DNA from: Methylobacter sp. | GTDB taxonomy: Bacteria; Pseudomonadota; Gammaproteobacteria; Methylococcales; Methylomonadaceae | Assembly: GCA_004299305.1 (NCBI GenBank) | Contig: SCPZ01000010.1 | Coordinates: 1 to 52,702, forward strand | DNA length: 52,702 bases | Direction of reading: 5' to 3' | Shown here: piece after piece, positions 23,852 to 32,385 of the stretch | Numbering within the stretch: the first letter of the stretch is position 1 | Layout of the letters: each line of letters starts with the position of its first letter | The notes under the pieces: model-generated | What the model was told of the DNA's origin: nothing | What the model saw: only the letters and a program-made list of their open reading frames with translations | The model's database searches: none | Position numbers and translations under genes: made by a program

Positions 23852-24183
23852 TGAATCCACAACAAGATACGATTACCTCTTACCGCCGCCTGTACATCCT
23901 CAAGACCTTAAAAGTCTCCAGCGATTACCGGATGAGCGACATGCTGTTGCAAGCGGCGCTGAACAAAATCGGCCTTGGCGTATCGATGTCGGTATTGCGC
24001 GGGGATCTGGCCTGGCTGGAGCGTCAAGGATTGGTGGCGACCTCAAAGGTGGGCGAGATGACCATGGCGCTGTTGCGCAAAGAGGGCCTGGATGTCGCCG
24101 ACGGCTTGGCGATTGTGCCGGGTATCGACCGACCGCAGCCGGAAGAAGCGGCCGCGACCAAGGTCGAATTGACCTTGCTGTAG
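23851..24183 (+). CDS. Winged-helix phage protein (Mu gp26-like position)
   Basis: A 110-residue protein with a winged-helix pattern (YILKTLKVSSDYRMSDMLLQAALNKIGLGVSMSVLRGDLAWLERQGLVATSKV), of the kind found between DUF2730 and DUF3486 genes in Mu-like phages. It probably binds DNA or helps packaging. Starts in a 1-bp overlap (TAATGA) and ends 15 bp before the small terminase. Confidence 0.72.
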   Translation: MNPQQDTITSYRRLYILKTLKVSSDYRMSDMLLQAALNKIGLGVSMSVLRGDLAWLERQGLVATSKVGEMTMALLRKEGLDVADGLAIVPGIDRPQPEEAAATKVELTLL

Positions 24184-24198
24184 CGCCGGGGAACAGTG

Positions 24199-24825
24199 AT
24201 GGGACGCAAATCGACCATTGAAGGCTTACCTGACTATATCCGTGAAAAGCTGGACAAGCTGTTGCTGGATAAGCGCGTGACCATAGCGGGCGCAACGGAT
24301 TATCTTAATGGGTGGTTGGAACAACATGGGGTATTAGAGGTAATGCCGGATGGTACGGTTAAGCAGGATGCGCCGAAAACCGTGAGTAAATCAGCCGTGG
24401 GCCGTTATAGCCAGACCTTTGCTGAATTGACGGCGGATATAGCGGAAACCGATCACCTGGCCGCACTGATGCTAAAAGAGCTGAACATTACCAATCAAAG
24501 CAATGTTGCCCAGGCGACCGCCGAGACCTTGCGAGTCATGTTGATGCACTTTATCCCGATTTTGAGAAAATCGATGCAGGCTGAAGAGCTCAGTATCAAG
24601 GAAATGAAAGTCATCACCGGGATGATGAAGGATTTGACGGTAGGACACGAGCGGCTGGAGAATTCGGCGACGATTAACGAGAAACGTCAGCTAGCGATTG
24701 AGTTAGCAGCGGAGCAAAAAGCCAATCAGAAAGCGGCGAAAAACGTGGAGAAGGCGGCTAAAGCCGCCGGTGTTTCCAAGGAAACCATTGAACAGATTCA
24801 ACGTGATGTACTGGGTATGGCGTAA
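24199..24825 (+). CDS. Small terminase subunit, DUF3486 (Mu gp27-like)
   Basis: A 208-residue protein read from the ATG at 24199 (a GTG lies one codon earlier). The N-terminus GRKSTIEGLPDYIREKLDKLL, then ITIAGATDYLN-like sequence, is the DUF3486 signature of Mu-type small terminases, with a helix-turn-helix for DNA recognition. The C-terminal half is a coiled coil rich in Ala, Glu and Lys. It works with the large subunit 5 bp downstream in headful packaging. Confidence 0.87.
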   Translation: MGRKSTIEGLPDYIREKLDKLLLDKRVTIAGATDYLNGWLEQHGVLEVMPDGTVKQDAPKTVSKSAVGRYSQTFAELTADIAETDHLAALMLKELNITNQSNVAQATAETLRVMLMHFIPILRKSMQAEELSIKEMKVITGMMKDLTVGHERLENSATINEKRQLAIELAAEQKANQKAAKNVEKAAKAAGVSKETIEQIQRDVLGMA

Positions 24826-24830
24826 CGTTA

Positions 24831-26210
24831 ATGGGTAACGCTAAAGTCATTCCGGTAAACCCCAAGAGCTTATTTTTGCCTGCGCAAGAACGCTGGATTA
24901 AAGATCATTCGCGCTTAAAGTTAATGGAAAAAAGCCGACAGATCGGGATTAGCTGGGCAACGGCTTATGCGGCAGTTGAGCGCACTGCGATGGCGGGCGC
25001 CAAGTGGGATCAATGGGTATCCTCCCGTGACGATCTGCAAGCCCGGCTGTTTATTGAAGACTGCAAGATGTGGGCGAAAGTGCTGGATTTGGCGGCGCGG
25101 GACTTGGGCGAAAAGGTGGTTGATGAAAAAAACAAGCTGACGGCTTATGTATTGGAATTTAGCAGCGGCAAGCGTATTCATTCCATGAGCAGCAACCCCG
25201 ATGCCCAGGCGGGCAAGCGCGGCGGTCGGGTGCTGGATGAATTCGCGCTGCATCCCGATCCGCGTAAGCTGTGGAGTATTGCCTACCCTGGCATTACCTG
25301 GGGTGGCTCCATGGAGATCATCTCGACCCATCGTGGCAGCCATAACTTTTTTAACCACTTGATTCGGGAAGTGCGCGAGCACGGCAATCCTAAAAATATC
25401 AGCCTGCACCGAATTACCTTACAAGATGCGCTGGACGGCGGTTTTTTGTACAAACTGCAAAAGTCTTTGCCGAGCGATCATGAGGTGCAGGCCATGGACG
25501 AGGCCGCCTATTTTGATTTTATTAAATCAGGTTGCGCGGATGAGGAAAGTTTTCAGCAAGAGTATTTATGCCAACCGGCGGACGATGATTCGGCCTTCCT
25601 GGAATACGATCTTATTTCCAGTTGCGAGTATGGCGCTGATGAGAGCTGGGATGTTGACCTTGAGCAAGCCAAACGGCGCGGCGCAAAACTGTTTGCCGGG
25701 ATCGACATTGGCCGCAAGAAAGATTTAACTGTGATGTGGGTGTTTGAGTTATTGGGCGATGTGCTGTACACGCGCAAGGTTATTGAGCTGAAGGCAATGA
25801 CCAAACCGAATCAGGAAAAGGTGTTGTGGCCGATCATGGCGCTGATGGACAGAACCTGTATCGACTACACCGGCTTAGGGATAGGTTGGGGCGATGATGC
25901 ACAGGCCAAGTTCGGCCAGTACCGCGTTGAATGCCTGACCTTTACCGGTCGGGTCAAAGAAGAATTAGCCTATCCGGTGCGCGGAGCGATGGAAGACAAG
26001 AAGCTGCGCATCCCGTATAAGCCGGAGATTCGCGCGGATTTACGCGCGGTGACCAAGGTTACAACGGCGGCAGGCAATACCCGTTTTACCGCAGAACGTT
26101 CCGAAAACGGTCATGCCGACCGATTTTGGGCGCTGGCGTTGGGCGTTCATGCGGCTAGTTCTGGCGTAATGGGTGCGGTTTATACACCAATGAATTTCAG
26201 GTTTTTATAA
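24831..26210 (+). CDS. Large terminase subunit (Mu gp28-like)
   Basis: A 459-residue packaging motor and nuclease. ATPase part: EKSRQIGISWATAYA (about 33-47) replaces a classic Walker A as in Mu-type terminases, and Walker B is VLDEF with D136/E137. Nuclease part: AGIDIGRKKDLTVMWVFE with D292 as the first metal ligand, and a late acidic cluster (NGHADRFWALALG). The stop overlaps the portal start (ATAATGG). Full length with no break. Confidence 0.93.
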   Translation: MGNAKVIPVNPKSLFLPAQERWIKDHSRLKLMEKSRQIGISWATAYAAVERTAMAGAKWDQWVSSRDDLQARLFIEDCKMWAKVLDLAARDLGEKVVDEKNKLTAYVLEFSSGKRIHSMSSNPDAQAGKRGGRVLDEFALHPDPRKLWSIAYPGITWGGSMEIISTHRGSHNFFNHLIREVREHGNPKNISLHRITLQDALDGGFLYKLQKSLPSDHEVQAMDEAAYFDFIKSGCADEESFQQEYLCQPADDDSAFLEYDLISSCEYGADESWDVDLEQAKRRGAKLFAGIDIGRKKDLTVMWVFELLGDVLYTRKVIELKAMTKPNQEKVLWPIMALMDRTCIDYTGLGIGWGDDAQAKFGQYRVECLTFTGRVKEELAYPVRGAMEDKKLRIPYKPEIRADLRAVTKVTTAAGNTRFTAERSENGHADRFWALALGVHAASSGVMGAVYTPMNFRFL

Positions 26211-27568
26211 TGGCAAACGCGTTAACCAGCGACCAATACCTTTACGGCGACTATAAAAGCACCGACCGCTTTTTATTGGACAGTTACTCTGGAAAAGGCG
26301 GCTATGTCACTGGGCTTTATTTGGTGAGGCATCCGCGCGAGACTGACGATAAGTTTAAGCGGCGTCGAGCGTCGGCGGTCTACCCCAATTTCACCCGCAA
26401 AATCATTGACGTGTTCATGGGTTTTTTGTGGCGGCAGGCGCCCAATCGTGAGGTTGACGAGTTGTATGCCGCCTTTATGAAAAATGCCGACGGCGCGGGC
26501 GGCAAGCTGGATGCGGTGCTGTCCAGTTATCAACGGCTGGCGATGATTTTAGGCACGGTTTATGTGATTGTCGATAAGGCGCAGCAACAAGGCCAAAGCC
26601 GAGCCGATCAAGCGCTGCCTTATCTGGCGTTGCGCTTGAAAAGCCAATTGGTTAATGAACAGAAAAACGCTGCCGGGGTCTGGACCAGGCTTACCTTTAG
26701 CGAGATTATCAATGACGAAACCTGCTACCGGACCTTTACCGAAACCGCCTGGCTGGTTAGTCGCGATGCGGACGGCCAGGATATTATCAGCCAAGGTACG
26801 CACCCCTTAGGCCGGGTTCCGGTGGTACGGCTGCATATCGCCAAGCCGCTCAATCCTACCGACAGTTTTAGCCAATCCTGGGCCTACGACCTGGCGATGT
26901 TGAACTGGGAGTTATTTAACGTGCGCTCGGAGTTACGCGACCTGGAACGCAGCCAGACCTTTGCTATTTTATCGATGCCGGTGGTGAATGACGTAGAGCG
27001 TGAACGGCTGACTAATTTGACCATCAGCACTGAAAACGGCCTGACCTATAACCCCATGGGCGGCGGCAAGCCTGAGTTTATCGCTCCGCCTGCGGAGCCT
27101 GCCGCGCATTACATGAACCGGATCGAGGCGGTCATCAATGATATTTACCGGGTTGCCAATTTGGAGTTTGTCGGCGGGGTGCAGCAATCGGGGGTAGCGT
27201 TGTCGTTTCACTTCCAGGAGGCTAATAGCGCATTGCGTGGCATGGCGGAGATGTGCGAGTCGGCAGAGCATGAGATTGCCGGGTTAGTGTACGCCTGGCA
27301 AAACCAGGCGTTTGCCGGAAATATTGCCTACGCTAATGATTTTAACCTGACTGATTTAGCGCAGGCCATCAGCGTGGCGCTGGATTCTGCGACCTTGGGC
27401 ATGGGCAATGAATTCGATAAAGCGCTTAAAAAGCGTCTGGCCAAGCAGATTTTGGCGAATGATACCTCGCCGACGGTGATGACGGCGATTGATGCCGAGA
27501 TTGATGCGATGGGGGATGTTTATGGTGATCGTGTGGCACAACAGGCTGGGGCAATGGTAGGCAATTAA
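26210..27568 (+). CDS. Portal protein, DUF4055-type
   Basis: A 452-residue protein in the portal position. The start (YLVRHPRETDDKFKRRRASAVYPNFTRKIIDVFMGFLWRQAP) and the WELFNVRSELRDLERSQTFAI region match the DUF4055 portal group better than the Mu gp29/DUF935 group. The C-terminal part is helical with the DIYRVANLEFVGGVQQSGVALSFHFQEANSALRGMAEMCESAE pattern. It forms the dodecameric DNA gate. Its presence beside Mu-type terminases indicates module exchange. Confidence 0.8.
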   Translation: MANALTSDQYLYGDYKSTDRFLLDSYSGKGGYVTGLYLVRHPRETDDKFKRRRASAVYPNFTRKIIDVFMGFLWRQAPNREVDELYAAFMKNADGAGGKLDAVLSSYQRLAMILGTVYVIVDKAQQQGQSRADQALPYLALRLKSQLVNEQKNAAGVWTRLTFSEIINDETCYRTFTETAWLVSRDADGQDIISQGTHPLGRVPVVRLHIAKPLNPTDSFSQSWAYDLAMLNWELFNVRSELRDLERSQTFAILSMPVVNDVERERLTNLTISTENGLTYNPMGGGKPEFIAPPAEPAAHYMNRIEAVINDIYRVANLEFVGGVQQSGVALSFHFQEANSALRGMAEMCESAEHEIAGLVYAWQNQAFAGNIAYANDFNLTDLAQAISVALDSATLGMGNEFDKALKKRLAKQILANDTSPTVMTAIDAEIDAMGDVYGDRVAQQAGAMVGN

Positions 27569-27600
27569 ACGCCTATTTTTTTATTACTTATTTTAGGAAA

Positions 27601-27801
27601 ATGACGATGGATGAAGACGATAGAAAAGTTATTGATGCATTGAGTGAAAAGATTATTTTATTAATGCGGCATGAGATGCCGGAAACTTATGATAGCCATA
27701 TCGCACAAGAGGCTGTGCTGCTGGCGCAGCACAGACTGTTTGGTAGTCGTTATGTCAATGCTTTATTTATCGGTAAGACTAACCTCTTCCCCGCTGGTTA
27801 G
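27601..27801 (+). CDS. Small hypothetical protein
   Basis: A 66-residue acidic helical protein with an AGGA site just ahead of the start (a second ATG lies two codons in). No domain recognised. Its 3' end overlaps the end of the leftward gene at 27763-27978 by 39 bp, so the two converge. Confidence 0.55.
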   Translation: MTMDEDDRKVIDALSEKIILLMRHEMPETYDSHIAQEAVLLAQHRLFGSRYVNALFIGKTNLFPAG

Positions 27802-27978
27802 TTGCTGATATTGGTCATGAGTCGCCTTAACGCAATCATTGAATACAGTCACAATATTAGGTATATCAGCAGGTCTTTTAGGGTCTTGACTCGGGTATTT
27901 AGTTCCCCCTTTATTGATAGTCGTTATTGTGAGTTCGGTTGCTATTTTAAGTAACTCAACCGCTATTTGTTCATTCAT
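27763..27978 (-). CDS. Leftward small protein inside the head operon
   Basis: A 71-residue protein on the opposite strand to all structural genes, read from the ATG at 27978 (AGA-rich ribosome-binding region upstream); the frame is open 12 codons further. It is helical with an N-terminal NEQIAVELLKIATELTITTIN and a C-terminal FNDCVKATHDQYQQL. Anti-sense, AT-rich genes inserted into a structural operon are typical morons expressed from the prophage. No family recognised. Confidence 0.6.
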   Translation of the reverse strand: MNEQIAVELLKIATELTITTINKGGTKYPSQDPKRPADIPNIVTVFNDCVKATHDQYQQLTSGEEVSLTDK

Positions 27979-28064
27979 AAAGATCTGCCTTTGTATTTTT
28001 GTTGTGGAATTCAAAGATTAACATAAGGCATGATCTTCACCAGTAATTTACTCTTTGAACAGTC

Positions 28065-29522
28065 ATGACTGACTACCCCGACCTCTATAAACGCCTGGCG
28101 CAAGAAATTCTTAAAACCGACGGCAAGCTGGACGGCGGCGCACAGGCGTTTATCCGGCGCTTGATTGAAAAGCTAAAGGCTGAAGGCTGGCAGTTGCAGG
28201 GCGATGCCGAAACGGTGTTGAATGATTACCTGGGCGGCATGGATGCCGCAATCAAAAAAGCCATCGGCACGGCGGTGGCAGTGGCATCGAAACTGCCTTT
28301 AACGCGGGCCAGTTTACAGTCCGAAGCGGTGCTGTCCGCCGCCGAGCAAGCCTTTAGCGCCCAATGGCCGGACGGCCTGACCTTGACCCGGAGATTATGG
28401 CAATGGCGCAGGCAAACCCATACCGAAGTCGCCAAGGTCTTGCAATCCGGCATCAAACAAGGCAAGGCCGTCAATAGCGTCATCTACGATATGCAGCGTA
28501 CTATCGAGCGCAGCACCGGCGCACGCTTTACGGTGGTCAGTGCGCATAAGGTTGAATGGGTCAATAAACTGGCCGATGCCGGTCGGGAGTTGATTAATAA
28601 TCCCGGTGATCGGCAGCAGTGGCAAAAGGTGGTCGCCGATGCCGAGGCGTACATTGACGGCTTGGCCGCAACCGGAACCCGGCACGACGCGCAGCGCTTT
28701 TTAGCGGATATTAAAACGGCGGTTGAAAAAGGCAGGCTGGCCGCGATTGAACGGGCGGTACACTGGAAGGTGTATAACAAGCAGTTGTATAACCTAAAAC
28801 GCATTGCTCGAACCGAAATGGCGAATACCGGTCATCAAGCGGTGATCCAGTCAACCGAGCATGACGATAGCATTATCGGCTATCAATGGCGAATTTCAGG
28901 ATCACATAAAGTCGCGGATATTTGCGATTACTATGCCTCAATTGAAATGGGCCTGGGTAAAGGCGTCTGGACCAAGGAGACCGTACCCCGGCATAAGGCG
29001 CACCCGCAGTGTATGTGTTTGATTATTCCGCGCGTTACACCGATCAGGCAGGCGGGCAGCCAAAGCTATGCCGAATTTATCGATAAAGCGTCGCCGGAAC
29101 TGCGTGAGCAGTTGTTGCCGAACTGGGTGAAGGATGCGGTAAAATCCGGCGTTCCATTACAGCAATTGCTGCGTAAAGAAGGTCTGGGCTTACTCACCCG
29201 ACAAGCGGCTGAAAAAGCCGGTATCATAGTGGCGATGAAAAACGATGCTTATGACATAGCTAAAAACGGCGGCGATTATGATAAATTTTATCAGCGCTAT
29301 AAAAATGAATATTTGCCCCGGCTGAATCGCGCCGTCAAATCTTATGATAAAGTCATCACCGATCATCAGACCTGGATTGAAAATCCTGCATTAAAATTGG
29401 CAGATACCACAAACACTGATTATGTCAGGCGCTATACGGAAATTAAGTGGCCACAAGACATTGCCCGTAACCAAACCTACAAAACTATTATTGAAGGCAT
29501 TATTAAGGAGCGTAAAAAATGA
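28065..29522 (+). CDS. Minor head protein (Mu gpF/SPP1 gp7-like)
   Basis: A 485-residue protein following the portal gene. A conserved core around residues 245-330 has RIARTEMANTGHQAVIQS, then GYQWRISGSHKVADICDYYA and HPQCMCLIIP, the phage Mu F-like domain with its Cys/His motif. In SPP1 and Mu relatives this protein enters the capsid with the portal and helps DNA ejection. The ends are mostly helical. It overlaps the next gene by 4 bp. Confidence 0.83.
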   Translation: MTDYPDLYKRLAQEILKTDGKLDGGAQAFIRRLIEKLKAEGWQLQGDAETVLNDYLGGMDAAIKKAIGTAVAVASKLPLTRASLQSEAVLSAAEQAFSAQWPDGLTLTRRLWQWRRQTHTEVAKVLQSGIKQGKAVNSVIYDMQRTIERSTGARFTVVSAHKVEWVNKLADAGRELINNPGDRQQWQKVVADAEAYIDGLAATGTRHDAQRFLADIKTAVEKGRLAAIERAVHWKVYNKQLYNLKRIARTEMANTGHQAVIQSTEHDDSIIGYQWRISGSHKVADICDYYASIEMGLGKGVWTKETVPRHKAHPQCMCLIIPRVTPIRQAGSQSYAEFIDKASPELREQLLPNWVKDAVKSGVPLQQLLRKEGLGLLTRQAAEKAGIIVAMKNDAYDIAKNGGDYDKFYQRYKNEYLPRLNRAVKSYDKVITDHQTWIENPALKLADTTNTDYVRRYTEIKWPQDIARNQTYKTIIEGIIKERKK

Positions 29523-29755
29523 CATCGAAAGCCGATTACCAAGTATTGCTGGAAACGATTGTTACCGCCGCGAAAGCCTCCGCCATTGAAGCCGGTGGAA
29601 AGCAGGATCAAGAAAGCCGAGCCTATCTATTTGCGTATTGCGACATCCTGGACAGTGTAAAAACCCAAGCCGAGGTATTGGGTGTTCCTTTATCTGAAAT
29701 AGGGCTTGAAGGATTCGACCCTTATCAGCTTACCGCAGGAAAGAAAGCCGCATAG
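29519..29755 (+). CDS. Small helical phage protein (Mu G position)
   Basis: A 78-residue protein coupled to the minor head gene by a 4-bp overlap. Entirely helical, with ETIVTAAKASAIEAGGKQDQESRAYLFAYCDILDSVKTQAEVLG. No domain recognised. It lies where Mu has the head gene G and is the last gene before the central gap. Confidence 0.6.
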   Translation: MTSKADYQVLLETIVTAAKASAIEAGGKQDQESRAYLFAYCDILDSVKTQAEVLGVPLSEIGLEGFDPYQLTAGKKAA

Positions 29756-29787
29756 CCCGTTTATGAGCGATTTGTGCTAGGTTGTAA

Positions 29788-29808
29788 GGTACGCACAGCG
29801 TACCCTAC
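29788..29808. repeat. Single REP-like arm (GTAGGGTACGC family)
   Basis: One 21-bp copy, GGTACGCACAGCGTACCCTA plus C, without its inverted partner. It is at the left edge of the central gap and fused to a decayed frame. Confidence 0.85.
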
Positions 29809-30205
29809 ACCGTACCGGAAACCTTCATTGACGACGAGGCAAAAACCGTTAAAAAATGGGTGGTGGCACCTTGGAAAAATACGTAAAAAAAGCTATCCGA
29901 TAGCGCTGTTTTCAGCACATTTTCAGGCGCTTTACCGGCCTTAAAAAAAGCTCAAAAAAGCCAAAAATCAACCGCATTACCTGCCGAACGCAGAAAAATG
30001 CGTGTTTATCAAGACCTGAATAATCGCTGCTAATTAGTTGATTTAAAATTAGAATCGCGTAAATAAAAAAGTAATGCTAACGCCAAGCTCAGGGCTTAAT
30101 CGGCTTATATCGCAATGTCGTTAGAATTTGCGATTTTTTAAAAGGTCAAGCAAATTAAGCAAAAACGCCTTTGGTTAAGGTGTTTTTACGCGGTTATACT
30201 ATGAA

Positions 30206-30231
30206 AAACGGGGGGTAAAAATACCCCGTTT
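30206..30231. other. Hairpin in central region
   Basis: AAACGGGG and CCCCGTTT form an 8-bp stem with a 10-base A-rich loop, followed by TCGACCC and not by a T-tract, so it is a weak fit to an intrinsic terminator. It may be a structural or regulatory element. Confidence 0.6.
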
Positions 30232-30343
30232 CGACCCTTTCGTAGGCGCTAAATTTAACGCTTGCCGTCCTCTAAAAAATACTATTTCCGACACGGTGCG
30301 GAACCGGTTCGATCTACTTCAAAGCGCTTGTCCACGATATTCT

Positions 30344-30372
30344 GTAGTCTGATTATTCATCAATCAGACTAC
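30344..30372 (+). promoter_or_regulatory. 5'-UTR hairpin next to the scaffold-gene ribosome-binding site
   Basis: A perfect 11-bp stem (GTAGTCTGATT / AATCAGACTAC) with a 7-base loop ends exactly at the AGGA ribosome-binding site (30373-30376) of the scaffold gene. It could protect the mRNA end, act as a processing site or influence translation of the scaffold-capsid pair. Confidence 0.8.
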
Positions 30373-30382
30373 AGGAAACGCT

Positions 30383-30985
30383 ATGTCAGACCCCTTAGCT
30401 CCACCGCCAGCGCCTGCCCCAGGCGCAAGCCCGGAAACACCTTCTACGCAGCAGACAGCTACGCCGCCAGCTATCGACGTGCAAGCGCAAGTCAATCAAG
30501 CGCGGGCCGAACTGCAAGCCGATTTCGCCAAACAATTGCAAGAAATTACCGGACACAGTGATTTGAAATCATTGTCTGAGGCGAATTTAAAAGCCCAGGG
30601 TAAGTTACAAGAACTCGCCGACAGTAAGACTGCGGAAGCGCTCAGCTTTAAAGCGAAATTTGAGCAAGCCGCTATCAGCAATGCCCTTTTACAATCGGCC
30701 AGCGACGCGATAGATCCCGCTGTGGTCAGTGCGTTGCTATCGGGTCAGTGCGTCTGTGATGCTAACGGGGCTGTTACCATCGACGGCAAGCCGGTTAGCG
30801 ATGCGGTTAAGAGCTTACTGGCAGCCAAGCCCTTTCTAGCCAAGGTTCAGGGCAGCCCAGGTTCTGGAACGCCCCCGGCAACCGAGGTAACGGATGCCGC
30901 TAAAACGCAACAAGACTACCAGAGCGCCGCGAAAGCGAAAGACGTGCTGGGGATGCTGAAACTTAACACCGGAGCCGCTCGCTAA
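30383..30985 (+). CDS. Capsid scaffolding protein
   Basis: A 200-residue protein immediately before the major capsid gene. It has a Pro/Ala-rich N-terminus, a central coiled coil (about 35-105, QAQVNQARAELQADFAKQLQE and later), and a C-terminal DGKPVSDAVKSLLAAKPFLAKV followed by a Gly/Pro linker and short helix. This is the usual plan of small phage scaffolds that guide capsid assembly and are then expelled. No protease residues seen, so it replaces the Mu gpI/Z protease-scaffold arrangement. It stops on the capsid start (TAATGG). Confidence 0.78.
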   Translation: MSDPLAPPPAPAPGASPETPSTQQTATPPAIDVQAQVNQARAELQADFAKQLQEITGHSDLKSLSEANLKAQGKLQELADSKTAEALSFKAKFEQAAISNALLQSASDAIDPAVVSALLSGQCVCDANGAVTIDGKPVSDAVKSLLAAKPFLAKVQGSPGSGTPPATEVTDAAKTQQDYQSAAKAKDVLGMLKLNTGAAR

Positions 30986-32121
30986 TGGCAACTCAACAAA
31001 CCTCAGACGTTTTTAACAATAAGCTGCGCTCTCTGGATAATGAGATGGCGACCCTGGTATCGCTTCAGCCGAATTTGATTTCTTTACTGTCATCGTCTTC
31101 GACCAGCGGTCTGATGATTATCAATAGCCGAACGCCGGTTTCGCAAAATAAGCATGAATGGGCGGAATTGCAATTGAGCCCTGAACTGGGATACGTGAGC
31201 GGTGCGCACACTAATGCGGTGACGACCTTATCCCTGGTTGATGCGACGGGTTTTGTCGCCGACATGATCTTGGCCTTTGAAGGCAGTGATGAAGTCATGA
31301 AGGTGACGGCGGTGACCAATAATGATTTAACCGTGGTGCGTGGCTACGGCGGCAGTACCGCAGCGGCTTTGACCGATGCGATGTTGATCAGGGTGGTGAG
31401 CAGGCCGCGTCCTGAAGGATCAGATCCCGATCCTAATGCCAATTCGGTGCCGTCGGTGAATTATAACTATACCGAAATCTTCGACGATACCTTTAAAGTC
31501 TCCAATACCACGGTCAGCACAGCGCTCGGCGGGATCAGCGATATTATCAATACTAACCTGATGCAATCGATGCTGAAGGTGACACGACGTATTAATACAG
31601 CGGCCATTTACGGGCGCAGGGTGCAGCGTTCTGCATCGGAAAAAGGCACCATGGGCGGTATCTTGCAGTTGGTGACGAACCGGGTGAATGCAGCGGGTGC
31701 CGCCTTAACCTCAACCATTTTGAACGACGGCGTGGAGAGTATTTTTAAGAACGGCGGCACACCCAATGCCATTATTTGCAATACCAACCAGGCGCGACGC
31801 ATTACCGCGTTTCATGCGGCACAGATGTTTGTGCTGCGGGCCGACAACACGGTAGGTTCATCCGTTAACCAGTTTCAAAGCGATTTGCCGATGGGGGCGA
31901 TTTCAACCATTGTGGTAGAGCCGAGTTTTCCGAAAACTAAAATCGGTTTGCTGGATATGTCGAAACTCTTTTTGGACCCGATGCAAGGACGCGGTTTAGC
32001 CGAGTGGGACGCTACCTTGCCGGGGGCCGATGCGGTTTCGCGTCGCTTGCTGGGTGAATACACCCTGGAACTGCTGAACGGCGATGCCGCTCATGCCATT
32101 ATCGATAACTTGGCACCGTAG
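30985..32121 (+). CDS. Major capsid protein, DUF5309-like (HK97 fold)
   Basis: A 378-residue protein following the scaffold. The N-terminal arm (NNKLRSLDNEMATLV), the DDTFKVSNTTVSTALGGISDIINTNLMQSMLKVTRRINTAAIYGRRVQ stretch near 170 and the P-domain-like C-terminus (RRLLGEYTLELLNGDAAHAIIDN) match the DUF5309/SU10-like capsid group, which adopts the HK97 fold. It lacks similarity to Mu gpT as far as can be judged by eye. It is the most abundant virion protein. Confidence 0.85.
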   Translation: MATQQTSDVFNNKLRSLDNEMATLVSLQPNLISLLSSSSTSGLMIINSRTPVSQNKHEWAELQLSPELGYVSGAHTNAVTTLSLVDATGFVADMILAFEGSDEVMKVTAVTNNDLTVVRGYGGSTAAALTDAMLIRVVSRPRPEGSDPDPNANSVPSVNYNYTEIFDDTFKVSNTTVSTALGGISDIINTNLMQSMLKVTRRINTAAIYGRRVQRSASEKGTMGGILQLVTNRVNAAGAALTSTILNDGVESIFKNGGTPNAIICNTNQARRITAFHAAQMFVLRADNTVGSSVNQFQSDLPMGAISTIVVEPSFPKTKIGLLDMSKLFLDPMQGRGLAEWDATLPGADAVSRRLLGEYTLELLNGDAAHAIIDNLAP

Positions 32122-32130
32122 GAAACTTTT

Positions 32131-32385
32131 ATGAAATTAATCGGCGAGCCAAATACGACTCTATCAACGCCGCATGGCATGGTGCATGTCAACCGAAACG
32201 GTATAGCGGAGATTAGCAGCGCACAGGCGGATTTTATCAATGAGCGTATCGAAGCGGGTTCGTTGCCGGGATATTCGCTGAACGATCAGGATGCAGAGGA
32301 TAAGCCTGAAGCGGAACCTGAAAAATCCGGCGGTAAGACCAACAAAAAGGCGGTCGTCGAACAAAGCCCCGATCCATCGGCATGA
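32131..32385 (+). CDS. Small hypothetical virion-module protein
   Basis: An 84-residue protein: a compact beta-helix N-terminal half (TPHGMVHVNRNGIAEISSAQADFINERIEAGSLPGYS) and a charged, disordered tail with Lys/Glu/Pro. A similar layout (strand, NG-turn, helix, Gly) recurs in the 99-residue gene at 33637. It may be a head decoration or joining protein; inferred from position only. Confidence 0.6.
   Translation: MKLIGEPNTTLSTPHGMVHVNRNGIAEISSAQADFINERIEAGSLPGYSLNDQDAEDKPEAEPEKSGGKTNKKAVVEQSPDPSA

Larger units (their letters stand above)
29756..30382. other. 627-bp central non-coding region of the prophage
   Basis: The midpoint of the 10638-48760 element is 29699, so this gap sits at its centre. 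It holds a GTAGGGTACGC-family arm (29788-29808), a decayed coding-like stretch around 29815-29900 (a short frame reading PETFIDDEAKTVKKWVV in one phase) and 29905-30035, a strong hairpin AAACGGGG/CCCCGTTT at 30206-30231, and a hairpin just before the scaffold gene. In Mu the strong gyrase site lies at the same central place between G and I. No intact gene is visible. A late-gene promoter may also lie here. Confidence 0.65.

Noticed and set aside
29815-30035. Possible small genes in the central gap
   Set aside because: Short frames in different phases broken by stops, without starts or ribosome-binding sites; at most decayed remnants.
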